A stretch of DNA of 51,902 bases from Ningiella ruwaisensis (lineage in GTDB: Bacteria > Pseudomonadota > Gammaproteobacteria > Enterobacterales > Alteromonadaceae): assembly GCF_004798935.1 (NCBI RefSeq), contig NZ_RAHT01000012.1, positions 1 to 51,902 on the forward strand. Reading direction: 5' to 3'. The notes beneath the pieces were generated by a model, which was not told the origin of the DNA, searched no databases, and worked only from the letters and a program-made list of their open reading frames with translations. Position 1 is the stretch's first letter, and each line of letters begins with the position of its first letter. This document shows, one piece after another, positions 43,912-51,902 of this stretch. The translations under genes were made by a program, and so were the position numbers.

Positions 43912-44580
43912 ATGAATTTTCGATCAATTTTAAGTCTTTCTTTCTTAATTGTTTTTCTCTTTGCTTGCAGCGAACAGCAGGTTGAAGTTAAGTATCGCAT
44001 TGCCATGGTGGGTGATAGCATCACCTACAATGGTGGTGATGAAAACCCTGATGCCTGGATACATAAACTCAGAGAAAAATTAGGCCCCGAATACGAAGTG
44101 CTAAATTTTGGCGTCAACGGCGCAACGGCGTTGAAGCTAAGTAACAAACCTTATTGGGATCAGCCTGAATTCGATAGTTCCCTTGCAAGTCAGGCCGATG
44201 CTGTATTTATCATGCTTGGAACGAATGACTCCAAAGATGAAAATTGGCGAGGAGGAAATAACAATTTTAAAATCGACTATATTAATTTTATCAACGCTTA
44301 TAAAAACCTTCCGCAGCGGCCAAAAATTTGGGTTGGAAAGAATCTACCAGCCTACGCTGACGCCTGGACAATCAACGGGGACGTAATTGAACAGCAAATC
44401 CACCCGGATGTGAACCACATCACTGTTCTTACAAAAACCGAACTAGTTGATTTGCATAAAGACTTTGTTAATGAACATGAATTGTTCCGAGATGGCATAC
44501 ATCCCAATGTTGAGGGAGGGAAGATACTGGCGCTGCGCCTCGCAGAACTCATTCAAGCCCATTTTGAAGAAGCAAATTAA
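43912..44580 (+). CDS. SGNH/GDSL hydrolase lipoprotein
   Basis: A 222-residue lipoprotein (lipobox LFAC, Cys19) with a complete SGNH esterase domain. GDSIT gives nucleophile Ser36, NFGVNGATA and LGTNDS supply the oxyanion residues, and DGIHPN supplies Asp194 and His197. Such small esterases commonly remove acetyl groups from oligosaccharides. It differs from the CE2-type gene at 3345 in lacking the N-terminal beta-sandwich. It is the only plus-strand gene between the sulfatase group and the ABC operon and is divergent from the sulfatase, so probably induced with it. Confidence 0.88.
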   Translation: MNFRSILSLSFLIVFLFACSEQQVEVKYRIAMVGDSITYNGGDENPDAWIHKLREKLGPEYEVLNFGVNGATALKLSNKPYWDQPEFDSSLASQADAVFIMLGTNDSKDENWRGGNNNFKIDYINFINAYKNLPQRPKIWVGKNLPAYADAWTINGDVIEQQIHPDVNHITVLTKTELVDLHKDFVNEHELFRDGIHPNVEGGKILALRLAELIQAHFEEAN

Positions 44581-44615
44581 TTACAAGTTAAGTTTGTTTC
44601 AAGTCGTGTCTTAGT

Positions 44616-44640
44616 ACGCGTATCACTCACAGATACGCGT
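44616..44640. terminator. Hairpin between convergent SGNH and ABC permease genes
   Basis: A 9-bp perfect stem, ACGCGTATC (44616-44624) with GATACGCGT (44632-44640), has a 7-nt loop. Ts follow on the plus strand but not in a tight run. It sits between two convergent stop codons and probably helps end one or both transcripts. Confidence 0.55.
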
Positions 44641-44654
44641 TTCAAACGCCTTTT

Positions 44655-45911
44655 TCAATCACTGTGAAGTGCATCAATCGGGTTTAATTTTGATGCTTTT
44701 ATTGCCGGAAAAACACCAAAACCAACGCCAACAATCATACAGATACTAAGGGATAAGAAAATAGCGGTTAGTGACCAGCTTACAGCCCAGCCGGAATAAA
44801 ATCCGATGACCTCTGACAAAACAAGGCCAAAAAATATCCCTAGCAGTCCACCCATTACTGAAATAGTGAAGCTCTCTGCAATAAACTGTAAGCGAATATC
44901 TTTTTGTGTGGCACCTACGGCACGCAAAAGACCGATTTCTTTAGTACGTTCCATGACGTTCGCGAGCATGATATTCATGATTCCAATCCCACCAACTAGA
45001 AGAGAAATCCCGGCAACACAAGCCATAACAATATTAAATATTTGCTGCGTTTGCTTTTGCTGTTCCAATAGAGCAGCAGGAATAATCATGCTGTAGTCCT
45101 TAACGCCGCCATGTCTTAACTCGAGAAGGCTATTGATGGCTTTGGACGCCACTACCGGATCGGTGCCTTTGACAACACTCAACTTAATGCTATCAAGTGG
45201 GCTTGCAAGAAACTCATTGGCGAATTTTTGCTGGGCGGTAGATAAGGGTATAAATATACGATAGCGATCCCCACCTATTTTCACTCCCTGAAATTCATTT
45301 TGATTACCCGGTGGCGCCTGAAGTAAACCAACAATTTTAAGCCACACATGATTGACTTTTAGGTACTGCCCAATGATTTCATCGTCGTCCAATTCGGTGT
45401 TAGCAAAAAGTTCTTTCGCGGTGTCTGCGCCAAGTACCGCAAGTTGTGCAAGCGCAAGTTCATCTTGATCGTTTAAAAAGCGTCCTTGTCCAAGTTGCAA
45501 GTTAGCAGACGCAAAATAGCTGGTAGTCACTCCCACCACCTCTGCCTGTGATTTGTTATAGTCACTATAGATATCATGGACTTTTACTTTTTTAATTGCG
45601 CTGTATCCATCGATAAAAGGTAAGGTATTTAATGCTGCATTTACATCACCCATACTTAATCCAAGCGATTCTTCACGAATTTCTACAAGCTCTTCACGCG
45701 TATATTCATTCGCATTGACAATGATATTATTCACGCCCATAGAGTCGATGAGCTTAAGGGCTTGTCGTTGCGCGCCTTCACCGATATTCAGCATCGCGAT
45801 AACAGCGCCTACTCCAAAAATCATACCAAGCAGCGTCAAAAAAGTACGCAACTTTTGCGAGAGTAATTCGCCAATCGCATCTGCAATCAGTATTCGATAA
45901 GTAGTAAACAT
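44655..45911 (-). CDS. MacB/FtsX-type ABC transporter permease
   Basis: A 418-residue inner-membrane permease. One N-terminal helix (about 18-42, with FLTLLGMIFGVGAVIAM) is followed by a large periplasmic domain (about 45-285) and three C-terminal helices with VGGIGIMNIMLANVMERTKEIGLLRAVGA. This is the MacB-like layout used to move substrates from the periplasm outward. The ATG at 45911 overlaps the preceding stop (TGATG) and has AAGGAAA upstream; a TTG one codon earlier is less likely. It is last in the operon, after the ATPase and three adaptors. The substrate is unknown. Confidence 0.88.
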   Translation of the reverse strand: MFTTYRILIADAIGELLSQKLRTFLTLLGMIFGVGAVIAMLNIGEGAQRQALKLIDSMGVNNIIVNANEYTREELVEIREESLGLSMGDVNAALNTLPFIDGYSAIKKVKVHDIYSDYNKSQAEVVGVTTSYFASANLQLGQGRFLNDQDELALAQLAVLGADTAKELFANTELDDDEIIGQYLKVNHVWLKIVGLLQAPPGNQNEFQGVKIGGDRYRIFIPLSTAQQKFANEFLASPLDSIKLSVVKGTDPVVASKAINSLLELRHGGVKDYSMIIPAALLEQQKQTQQIFNIVMACVAGISLLVGGIGIMNIMLANVMERTKEIGLLRAVGATQKDIRLQFIAESFTISVMGGLLGIFFGLVLSEVIGFYSGWAVSWSLTAIFLSLSICMIVGVGFGVFPAIKASKLNPIDALHSD

Positions 45912-47146
45912 CAAATTTCCTTATTCGTGTTGCCTGCAAGGACCTGTGGAGGGGGCGATAGGGCAATTACATCTCCCTCTTCGAGCCCTTGTGTAATCTC
46001 AACTGAATACAAATTTTTTCGGCCTGATTCTACGTTTCGCTGGATGTATTCGTTCCCGTTTTTCAGATAAACATAGCTGGTGCCATTCGCATGATGGAGT
46101 GCTTGTATGGGCACAACTAAGGTCTCTGATGGCGCTTTCACATGTATTGTTGCTGTAAGCTTTCGGCCAGGTTGCATGACTGTTTTATCTTGCTTATCTA
46201 AAGAAACGGTCACTTCATAATAAGTAATAGGATTACCGCGCTCGATGGAACGGGGAAAACCTGCGACATTGGCTATTTTTCCGGAAAACGTTTTATCAGG
46301 AAAGGCATCTAAGCGAATCTCGACCTTCTGCTCTGCCGCCAGGTCAATGGCATCATTTGCCAATACATAAACCTTTGCTTGCATAGCATCAAGATTAGGA
46401 ATTTGAGCAATGACTCTACCCGGAAAAATTGTTTGTCCAACCGCCGGTTTTTCACCTCTTCTATCTTTTTCATAGATAATTAAACCTGAGTATGGAGAGA
46501 CAACTTCCAGGCTAGAAAGCGCTTCCTGATGACGCTGAAACTTGGTTGCATGCCCTTGCTTTTTAATGTCTAAAACCGCCATTTCGCTACCGTGCTGCTG
46601 GTCAATACTGCTCTCTTTCCAATCAAGGAATTTGTTTTTCGCTTCTAGAAAGTCTCTGTTTTCAAGGGTATCGATGATTTCTAGCTGAGAATATATTCGC
46701 AGGTCGTCAATGGCGAAACGGTCAACAAAATCAAACTCATGACGCACAAATACCTGGTCAGATTCAACCTCACGCATTTGTTGAGACTGTGCAGCACTGG
46801 ATCGTACGATATCCTGCTGAATTTTCATCATCTCAAGCTCTTCTGTACGACTTTCTTTCAAGATTTGTTGGGCATCAAAACGCGCAATCACTTCCCCTTG
46901 CTCAACAACCGTATTCTCAGGAATCAACCATGCTAATGTCATAGGTCGAGTACCTGGAGAGTTGATTCTCTGTGCTTGAGCTGCCTCAATCTCACCAAAT
47001 CCAGTTACTGTAATATCAAAGGCACTTTTTTCAACCGCATATTCGGGGATCAAGCTGTTTTCCTGCTCTGCACATCCAAGTATCACGCTCAGAGTACCTA
47101 GAAAAAATAAAAAGCTTATTGTCGACTTTCGCAGATACTTAATCAT
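45911..47146 (-). CDS. HlyD/RND-type periplasmic adaptor lipoprotein (third adaptor)
   Basis: A 411-residue membrane-fusion protein with an N-terminal lipobox (VILGC). A lipoyl/barrel-sandwich half (about 60-90: EKSAFDITVTGFGEIEA, ENTVVEQGEVIARFDAQ) and a long helical hairpin (about 90-200) precede the second lipoyl half (SPYSGLIIYEKDRRGEKPAVGQ) and beta-barrel domains. Such adaptors bridge a MacB-like pump and an outer-membrane channel. It overlaps the second adaptor by 4 nt (ATGA) and the permease by one base. It is the longest of the three adaptors and the most like a classical MacA. Confidence 0.85.
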   Translation of the reverse strand: MIKYLRKSTISFLFFLGTLSVILGCAEQENSLIPEYAVEKSAFDITVTGFGEIEAAQAQRINSPGTRPMTLAWLIPENTVVEQGEVIARFDAQQILKESRTEELEMMKIQQDIVRSSAAQSQQMREVESDQVFVRHEFDFVDRFAIDDLRIYSQLEIIDTLENRDFLEAKNKFLDWKESSIDQQHGSEMAVLDIKKQGHATKFQRHQEALSSLEVVSPYSGLIIYEKDRRGEKPAVGQTIFPGRVIAQIPNLDAMQAKVYVLANDAIDLAAEQKVEIRLDAFPDKTFSGKIANVAGFPRSIERGNPITYYEVTVSLDKQDKTVMQPGRKLTATIHVKAPSETLVVPIQALHHANGTSYVYLKNGNEYIQRNVESGRKNLYSVEITQGLEEGDVIALSPPPQVLAGNTNKEI

Positions 47147-48150
47147 ACTTCGCTGCCTATCAATTCTACCTGTGCTTTCATACCCGGCCGCATAATATCC
47201 AAATCTGTTGCATCTAGTGTCACAGTTGCATCAAATACGACCTTCAAGTTACGTTGTGATTTGCTGCGATATGCTTTTCCAATTTCAGCAATTTGCCCTG
47301 TAAATGGCCTCTCTGGGAATGCATCCAAGGTCACTTTGACAGGAGCGCCCAAAGCAACCTGAGCAGTATCGGATTCATCAAATTCGACACTCACTGCTAT
47401 TTTATCCAAGGCAGGCAGATTTATAAGCGTGCGGCCCATGTAAACCGTATCGCCAATTGCAGGCTTTTCGCCGCTCCAGTCAGAAGCGTAAATCACCATG
47501 CCGGCTTTAGGTGCTTTCACATTGAGTTTTTGAAGACTTTCCTCAATTTGCATTACTCGAACACGCTCATTTTCAATCTTAGCGCCTTGCACTTTTTGGC
47601 TCACTTCCATGGCAAGAACATGTTGATTTATTCTTTGTTTAGCTTGACGATGCGCCTCTTGAGCAATTCTAAATTCCGCTTGCTGCTTTTTGCGTTCAAT
47701 GTCGGAGCGCGAAACGTCAGTGATCTCAACTTTGCGTCGTGCAATCGTTTCATTCATTTCTGCTTCGGCCAAATCAAGCGTGAGCTGTTCAAGCTTAGCC
47801 TCATTTTCCAAGCGTTTTTGCTCCGCTTCTTTGATTGCCGCTTCCAGGCTACTTTTTCTTCCAACCAAATCATCTTGGAGCCGCTGTCCGTCAAATCTTA
47901 AAATTACGTCGCCTTCTTTTACCATTGTGTTTTCTCTGGCCATATACTCAATCTTAAACTGCCACATTCGATTGACGTTCGGAGGCCCAATAGAAATATC
48001 CTGCAATGAGACAAGCTCGGCAGGCGCAATTAAATTGTCTCGATCCCGCGATTGTTTATTGGTATTGTCTGAGGCCGGTTGACACGCGCCAAGTCCAAGA
48101 CAAGAAGCGAGTACTGCGGCGACGAAGAGATACGGAATTGAATATTTCAT
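47143..48150 (-). CDS. HlyD-type periplasmic adaptor lipoprotein (second adaptor)
   Basis: A 335-residue adaptor from ATG 48150. The signal peptide ends in lipobox LGAC. The core has a lipoyl half (ENTMVKEGDVILRFDGQ), a long coiled-coil (about 75-195, rich in Glu, Lys, Gln and Arg), a second lipoyl half (KAPKAGMVIYASDWSGEKPAIG) and a beta-barrel segment. The stop of the first adaptor lies just before this ATG (TGACATG). The short C-terminus lacks a full membrane-proximal domain. It is clearly homologous to the flanking adaptors but not a recent duplicate. Confidence 0.83.
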   Translation of the reverse strand: MKYSIPYLFVAAVLASCLGLGACQPASDNTNKQSRDRDNLIAPAELVSLQDISIGPPNVNRMWQFKIEYMARENTMVKEGDVILRFDGQRLQDDLVGRKSSLEAAIKEAEQKRLENEAKLEQLTLDLAEAEMNETIARRKVEITDVSRSDIERKKQQAEFRIAQEAHRQAKQRINQHVLAMEVSQKVQGAKIENERVRVMQIEESLQKLNVKAPKAGMVIYASDWSGEKPAIGDTVYMGRTLINLPALDKIAVSVEFDESDTAQVALGAPVKVTLDAFPERPFTGQIAEIGKAYRSKSQRNLKVVFDATVTLDATDLDIMRPGMKAQVELIGSEV

Positions 48151-48151
48151 G

Positions 48152-49099
48152 TCAGGCATCCTCAGGCAAAATACGTACACTCATTCCCGGCAATAGTTTG
48201 ATATTTTCAGGTGGCGTAAAGCTAATGATGGCCGGGTAATAGGCGCTGGAACTCCATAAATCTTTTGGCTCGGTTTGAGTAGACAGAATTTCAATTTTTC
48301 CGTCAAAGGAAATCGATGGATGCGCATCCAGGGTTAGCTTAACTGGCATGCCAGCAGAAATGCCCAAAGCATCTACCTCGTGTATCCAGGTTTCTACTTG
48401 AAATGACTCAATTGCCTGCACATCCAGCACTTTCCAACTCGCTTGAACATTCATGCCTGCTGCCAGCTTGTCGTTACTCCATGGATGCATGGCATAGGTC
48501 ACCGGTCCAGTATGCTCAGCAATCACATTCATTTTAGTGAGCAAGTCTTCTAAGTACGCTATTTCCTCTTCAGTCTTTAATATATCAATGTTTTTTTTCT
48601 GAAGCTCTGAAGTACGCTCTTTGATAGCGCTTGCAAGTGCTTCTTGTGCTTTGACTTGTTCAAGAAGCGCTCTTTGCAGTGCCAAATCATACTGCCCTTT
48701 GTCATAGGCACTTACCTGAGCGGCAGGAACTGAAGCTTCAATTTGCGCTTTTTCCACTTCCATTTTTGCAAGTGTAAGGCGGCCTTGAGCGTCTGTCACT
48801 CGCTGATCTTGGTCTAACTGTAATTGCTCTAATTCAAGTCTTAATCTTGCAAGAGATTCAATATTCTGTTCAAGCTGGGATTGTTCATTCGCACCATCAA
48901 AGACAACAACAAGGTCTCCCTCATTAACAACTTTACCCTCTTCTTCCATCCACTGTATCTGAATTTGCCATCGACTGGCTTGAGGGGCATTTACGACCTG
49001 TCTGGCAGAGGAGCTGATTTGTCCTGTCAAAATAACTTCTTTTGCGAGGGCAGGAAAAAACAAAAGTATTGATATTATTACGACTAGTGATTTTTGCAT
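48152..49099 (-). CDS. HlyD-type periplasmic adaptor (first adaptor)
   Basis: A 315-residue exported adaptor with a Sec signal peptide (about 1-19, ending ALAKE) but no lipobox, unlike its two neighbours. It shows the lipoyl half EEEGKVVNEGDLVVVFDG, a coiled-coil (about 73-185), a second lipoyl-like half (EHTGPVTYAMHPWSNDKLAAG) and beta-barrel strands. It follows the ATPase gene by 39 nt and precedes the second adaptor by one base. A good ribosome site (AGGTCAAGAAG) precedes the ATG. Confidence 0.82.
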   Translation of the reverse strand: MQKSLVVIISILLFFPALAKEVILTGQISSSARQVVNAPQASRWQIQIQWMEEEGKVVNEGDLVVVFDGANEQSQLEQNIESLARLRLELEQLQLDQDQRVTDAQGRLTLAKMEVEKAQIEASVPAAQVSAYDKGQYDLALQRALLEQVKAQEALASAIKERTSELQKKNIDILKTEEEIAYLEDLLTKMNVIAEHTGPVTYAMHPWSNDKLAAGMNVQASWKVLDVQAIESFQVETWIHEVDALGISAGMPVKLTLDAHPSISFDGKIEILSTQTEPKDLWSSSAYYPAIISFTPPENIKLLPGMSVRILPEDA

Positions 49100-49138
49100 C
49101 TTCTTGACCTTTCATTTAAATCAAATTCAGCACTATTT

Positions 49139-49804
49139 TTATCCATGAACGATAACACCATCTTTCATTCTGATAATTCGCTGTGCATACTCGGCGATGT
49201 CATCTTCATGAGTCACCATCACAATAGTTTGACCTGACTGATGCAACTCAGTGAGCAGCGCCATGATCTCCTGAGAAGTTTTACTATCTAAATTTCCAGT
49301 GGGTTCATCGGCAAGAATAACGCTGGGCTTGTTGATTAGCGCTCTGGCAATTGCCACTCGTTGACGCTGACCACCTGACATTTCAAAAGGTTTATGGTGC
49401 TTGCGATGACTTAATCCAACGCGGTCTATCAGGGCATTAGCTCTTTGTAATGCCTCGTCCTCGTCTATCTCGCTGTATCGCAGCGGTAGCTGAACATTCC
49501 CGACAACATCCAGTTTTGGGAGTAAATGAAAGGTCTGAAATATAAATCCAATATGGCGATTTCTTATCCGAGAGAGCTCATCATCACTTAAAGAAGCTAC
49601 GTCCTGACCATCTAAAAGATATGTGCCTGAATTAGGTGTATCCAAACAACCAAGCACATTCATAAGCGTCGATTTTCCAGAGCCGGACGAGCCCATAATG
49701 GCAACAAATTCATTTTCATCAATCGTTAAACTGACGTTGTTAATAGCAGTAACGACTTCTTCTCCATTCTGAAAATGTTTTTTGATATTCCTTAATTCAA
49801 GCAT
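49139..49804 (-). CDS. ABC transporter ATP-binding protein (MacB/LolD type)
   Basis: A 221-residue ATPase. Walker A is GSSGSGKST (39-46 region), the signature is MSGGQRQRVAIA, Walker B is VILADEPTGNLD, and VMVTHE carries the switch histidine. This is the small stand-alone ATPase of the LolD/MacB group and would energise the permease at the end of the same operon. It is the first gene; the operon promoter should lie in 49805-49962. Confidence 0.93.
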   Translation of the reverse strand: MLELRNIKKHFQNGEEVVTAINNVSLTIDENEFVAIMGSSGSGKSTLMNVLGCLDTPNSGTYLLDGQDVASLSDDELSRIRNRHIGFIFQTFHLLPKLDVVGNVQLPLRYSEIDEDEALQRANALIDRVGLSHRKHHKPFEMSGGQRQRVAIARALINKPSVILADEPTGNLDSKTSQEIMALLTELHQSGQTIVMVTHEDDIAEYAQRIIRMKDGVIVHG

Positions 49805-49962
49805 AGATAGGTACTTCTGCGAGTTTAAAGCTAAGCTTATTATTATAGTATGACTGAGTGTATGTTAATTTAAAGGGATGTCACACACTATAAGCGACAT
49901 AGAATTGCACAAAACTGTTACAAAATGTTGTCGTTCTTCTATATTTTACAGGTTGCTATGAA

Positions 49963-51720
49963 TTACCTTATTTGTGCAAAGTGTTGATTAAGCAATTCGA
50001 TAAAGCCTGGTTTTAATCTGAAAATATCTGCAAGTTCTGCAAGTAAATGACTAAAGCGTTGATTAAACTCAGGGCTATCTGGCAAATTGCTGTTGAGTTC
50101 TTGTAATATCTCAATGCACAGCAGATAGTCCTTTTGCGAGCCTAGTTGTGGATAGAGCAAACAAAGCTGTCGGTATAAATTGAAACTGGCTTTTGGTTTG
50201 TGTGCCAAGCATTCATATGCCACTTCATGAATAGTGTCTGGCGGAACGTCATATTCGTTGGCCATCGCTAAAGCTTTATCATACTGTTTATTGAAGAGAA
50301 AAAATTCGATTGTGTTTTCTACTGCTTTTATCAGTCCTGATGATTTGGCAGACGTCCCAGAAAGATTAGCTATAACCTTAAGCAAATACCGTTCTGCTCG
50401 TTTGCAAATCTCTTTTTCATCAATTTCTAATTTGCGGCTAATTTCAATCAGCTGTTGAAAATCTTCAACTGATAAGCTTTGCTCAAATATCTCCCATGCA
50501 TCGTCAAGGGCTTTGCTATAATTTTTATTAGCCTTTGCTGATTCCAGAGCATACTTTGCCAACTTCAATTTGTCATTTGGCATTCTTACTTGCTGACTAG
50601 CTGCCCTTATATATTCATCTGCAACTGCAAGCTCGTTTGTATTTAGGGCTAAATCAATAACTTTAAAAAACGCGTCTATATCTGAAGCGAAATGGATGGT
50701 ATATGCTAATGCGTGTTTTTGCATTTGATTCGCTTCATAATAGCGAATCAACTCGCGCGTCATTTTTTTCAAAACTAGCGTCTCAACGTTACTAGATTTG
50801 CTGGCATTATCAAGTTTTTGATCTATTGTTTGCTTCAGGCGTTGATAGAATTTTTCAGTCAGTTGACGATTGCTTTTATCAATAAAAGTGTCTGAAATAT
50901 TTTCGAACTCAATAAACTCATAATCCGTTACAAACAGCGCCAGTAGAAGCTCCACCATCTCATCTGTCGAAATATCAAGTTTCTTGATAGTCTCTGCATA
51001 CTGGCGTTGTAACAATGCAAAAAGAGAGAAGCGGTACCCACCAGAATCATCCACTCTTTCCAATATTTTATCGTAACGTAAAAGTGCGTACTGACAGAGT
51101 TCATAGCGGGAGCGTGGATCCAAACGTTCGATTATATTAAAGAGTTTTCGAAGCTTATGTTTTGCCTGCTCGAAATAATCCCGAACTCTTTCATGTCGCC
51201 AAATGTCTCTTAAAGGAAGCGCCTTGGTAATATGCTTTTTAAGATCACTGCTTTGAAGTTTTCCTGAACTGACATCGGCCAGCAGAATATAATCGCTAAG
51301 TAGCTCTGAATCGGATTCAATGATACTCAGTAATTCGGCTTTGATTTCATTTTCATTTAAACTGTCTATATAGGCACGAAGGCGCTGTGAAGGCTCGCCG
51401 TCTATTAATTTTTGATGATGTTTTAATCGCTCTTGGTACGCCAAACTTGTGGCGACGCAATGCTTACAAAAATCAAAGCCTTCAGAAGCCGGACAGGAAC
51501 AACCGCCATCAATAGTTGACTCCAAAAATGTTAATTTCACACGATATAATTTAGAGCCATGAACAGAAGCGTTGACCTGATTTTCATCTATGCTGAGATC
51601 TGTAACCGCACCAGAGTGATAAAGAGAGACACCTTTTTCGTAGGCATTTTGCCCGGCTAAACGCTCGGCTAGTAAATGAATCGCCTCTAGATCGACATTT
51701 TCAGTAAAAGGCTTTCGCAA
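49963..51720 (-). CDS. SWIM zinc-finger domain protein
   Basis: A 585-residue cytoplasmic protein with an N-terminal SWIM zinc finger: Cys74, Cys76, Cys85 and His87 (CxCx8CxH). The remainder is alpha-helical, with repeated short helices resembling TPR-like solenoids. SWIM fingers mediate nucleic-acid or protein contacts; bacterial proteins of this shape are poorly characterised. The reading frame begins with a TTG at 51720, supported by a strong CAGGAG 8 nt upstream. It appears to be an independent gene unrelated to the glycan locus. Confidence 0.75.
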   Translation of the reverse strand: MRKPFTENVDLEAIHLLAERLAGQNAYEKGVSLYHSGAVTDLSIDENQVNASVHGSKLYRVKLTFLESTIDGGCSCPASEGFDFCKHCVATSLAYQERLKHHQKLIDGEPSQRLRAYIDSLNENEIKAELLSIIESDSELLSDYILLADVSSGKLQSSDLKKHITKALPLRDIWRHERVRDYFEQAKHKLRKLFNIIERLDPRSRYELCQYALLRYDKILERVDDSGGYRFSLFALLQRQYAETIKKLDISTDEMVELLLALFVTDYEFIEFENISDTFIDKSNRQLTEKFYQRLKQTIDQKLDNASKSSNVETLVLKKMTRELIRYYEANQMQKHALAYTIHFASDIDAFFKVIDLALNTNELAVADEYIRAASQQVRMPNDKLKLAKYALESAKANKNYSKALDDAWEIFEQSLSVEDFQQLIEISRKLEIDEKEICKRAERYLLKVIANLSGTSAKSSGLIKAVENTIEFFLFNKQYDKALAMANEYDVPPDTIHEVAYECLAHKPKASFNLYRQLCLLYPQLGSQKDYLLCIEILQELNSNLPDSPEFNQRFSHLLAELADIFRLKPGFIELLNQHFAQIR

Positions 51721-51902
51721 AGAGATGCTCCTGACGAACTATAATAGTAACTACAACAACTAAGCGTCATATCGTATCGTGAATCGTTATCGATGTCTTT
51801 ATAAACGAAAAAGCCCTAGTCAAATGACTAGGGCTAGGAATAGCAGTCCCGGTAACCGGCGTGGCGTAATACGTTTCATTTCTGCGAAGCAGAAACAAAA
51901 AA
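51721..51902. other. Right-edge intergenic segment
   Basis: There is no supported ORF here. It contains the SWIM gene's ribosome site, a terminator at 51807-51835, and a small perfect hairpin TTTCTGC-GAA-GCAGAAA at 51879-51895 of unknown meaning. The sequence is cut at 51902. Confidence 0.45.
51807..51835 (-). terminator. Terminator of a minus-strand transcript entering from the right
   Basis: A 10-bp perfect stem, AGCCCTAGTC (51812-51821) with GACTAGGGCT (51826-51835), has a 4-nt loop. On the minus strand it is followed by five Ts. This orientation implies that a minus-strand gene ends near or beyond the right edge of the window. Confidence 0.75.

Noticed and set aside
47293-47901. Plus-strand open frame of 202 codons
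   Set aside because: It lies fully antisense to the second HlyD adaptor, has no ribosome site or recognisable family motif, and its composition mirrors the opposite coiled-coil coding region.
44655-49804. Macrolide resistance operon (macAB)
   Set aside because: Three short adaptors and no channel gene differ from MacAB, and the resemblance is only at family level.
51879-51895. Small palindrome at the right edge as a mobile-element end
   Set aside because: Only 7-bp arms with a 3-nt loop, no transposase and no target duplication visible. A chance or leader hairpin is likelier.
1-51902. CRISPR array, rRNA, tRNA or insertion sequence
   Set aside because: No repeat-spacer pattern, no conserved RNA sequence and no transposase motif were seen in either strand.

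Overview
The window looks like a carbohydrate-utilisation region from a marine Gammaproteobacterium, most likely an Alteromonadales relative. That placement rests on gene content: a long TonB-dependent receptor next to SapC, cupin_8, tryptophan-halogenase-like and DUF6445 genes, together with secreted glycan enzymes in moderately AT-rich DNA. No rRNA, tRNA, CRISPR array or insertion sequence was seen. Almost all of the sequence is coding, and every assignment was made by reading motifs, without database searches.

Layout, left to right. (1) 160-2984: a sugar-porter MFS transporter, a small TMEM220-like membrane protein and a secreted xylose-isomerase-like TIM-barrel protein. (2) 3345-8864, plus strand: a CE2-type acetylesterase, a secreted DUF1080 protein, and a large secreted DUF1080 / cytochrome c / beta-propeller fusion. 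(3) 8950-15854, minus strand: TIM-barrel protein, MFS transporter, Tat-exported gluconate-dehydrogenase-subunit-3-like protein, GMC flavoprotein and GH9 glycosidase. (4) 16079-18971: a PAS-AraC regulator and a GH10 xylanase lipoprotein. (5) 19146-26961: SapC, TonB receptor, cupin_8, flavin halogenase and DUF6445. (6) 26976-34068: a propeller/HEAT/cytochrome c lipoprotein, two secreted alpha/beta hydrolases and a DASS transporter. (7) 34123-36169: a Gfo/Idh oxidoreductase divergent from a second PAS-AraC regulator. (8) 36252-44580: a giant ThuA / SGNH-like / propeller / HEAT / cytochrome c fusion, a nucleoside-hydrolase-like protein, a sulfatase and an SGNH lipoprotein. (9) 44655-49804: an ABC export operon with three different HlyD-type adaptors. 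(10) 49963-51720: a SWIM zinc-finger protein.

Working model (inference). GH10, GH9, CE2, the other esterases and the sulfatase deconstruct a substituted, possibly sulfated, xylan- or glucan-type polymer, and the TonB receptor takes up fragments. Alongside ordinary hydrolysis, the locus carries the parts expected for the oxidative 3-keto-glycoside route: a periplasmic FAD glycoside-3-dehydrogenase pair (GMC plus Tat small subunit), DUF1080 proteins that cleave 3-keto-glycosides, TIM-barrel and ThuA-type proteins, and a Gfo/Idh reductase. Three very large exported proteins, each carrying a single CxxCH heme site and propeller-like sequence, could link this chemistry to periplasmic electron transfer. 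Two paralogous PAS-AraC regulators and several terminators placed just upstream of same-strand genes suggest graded control. The ABC operon and the SWIM protein may be unrelated neighbours.
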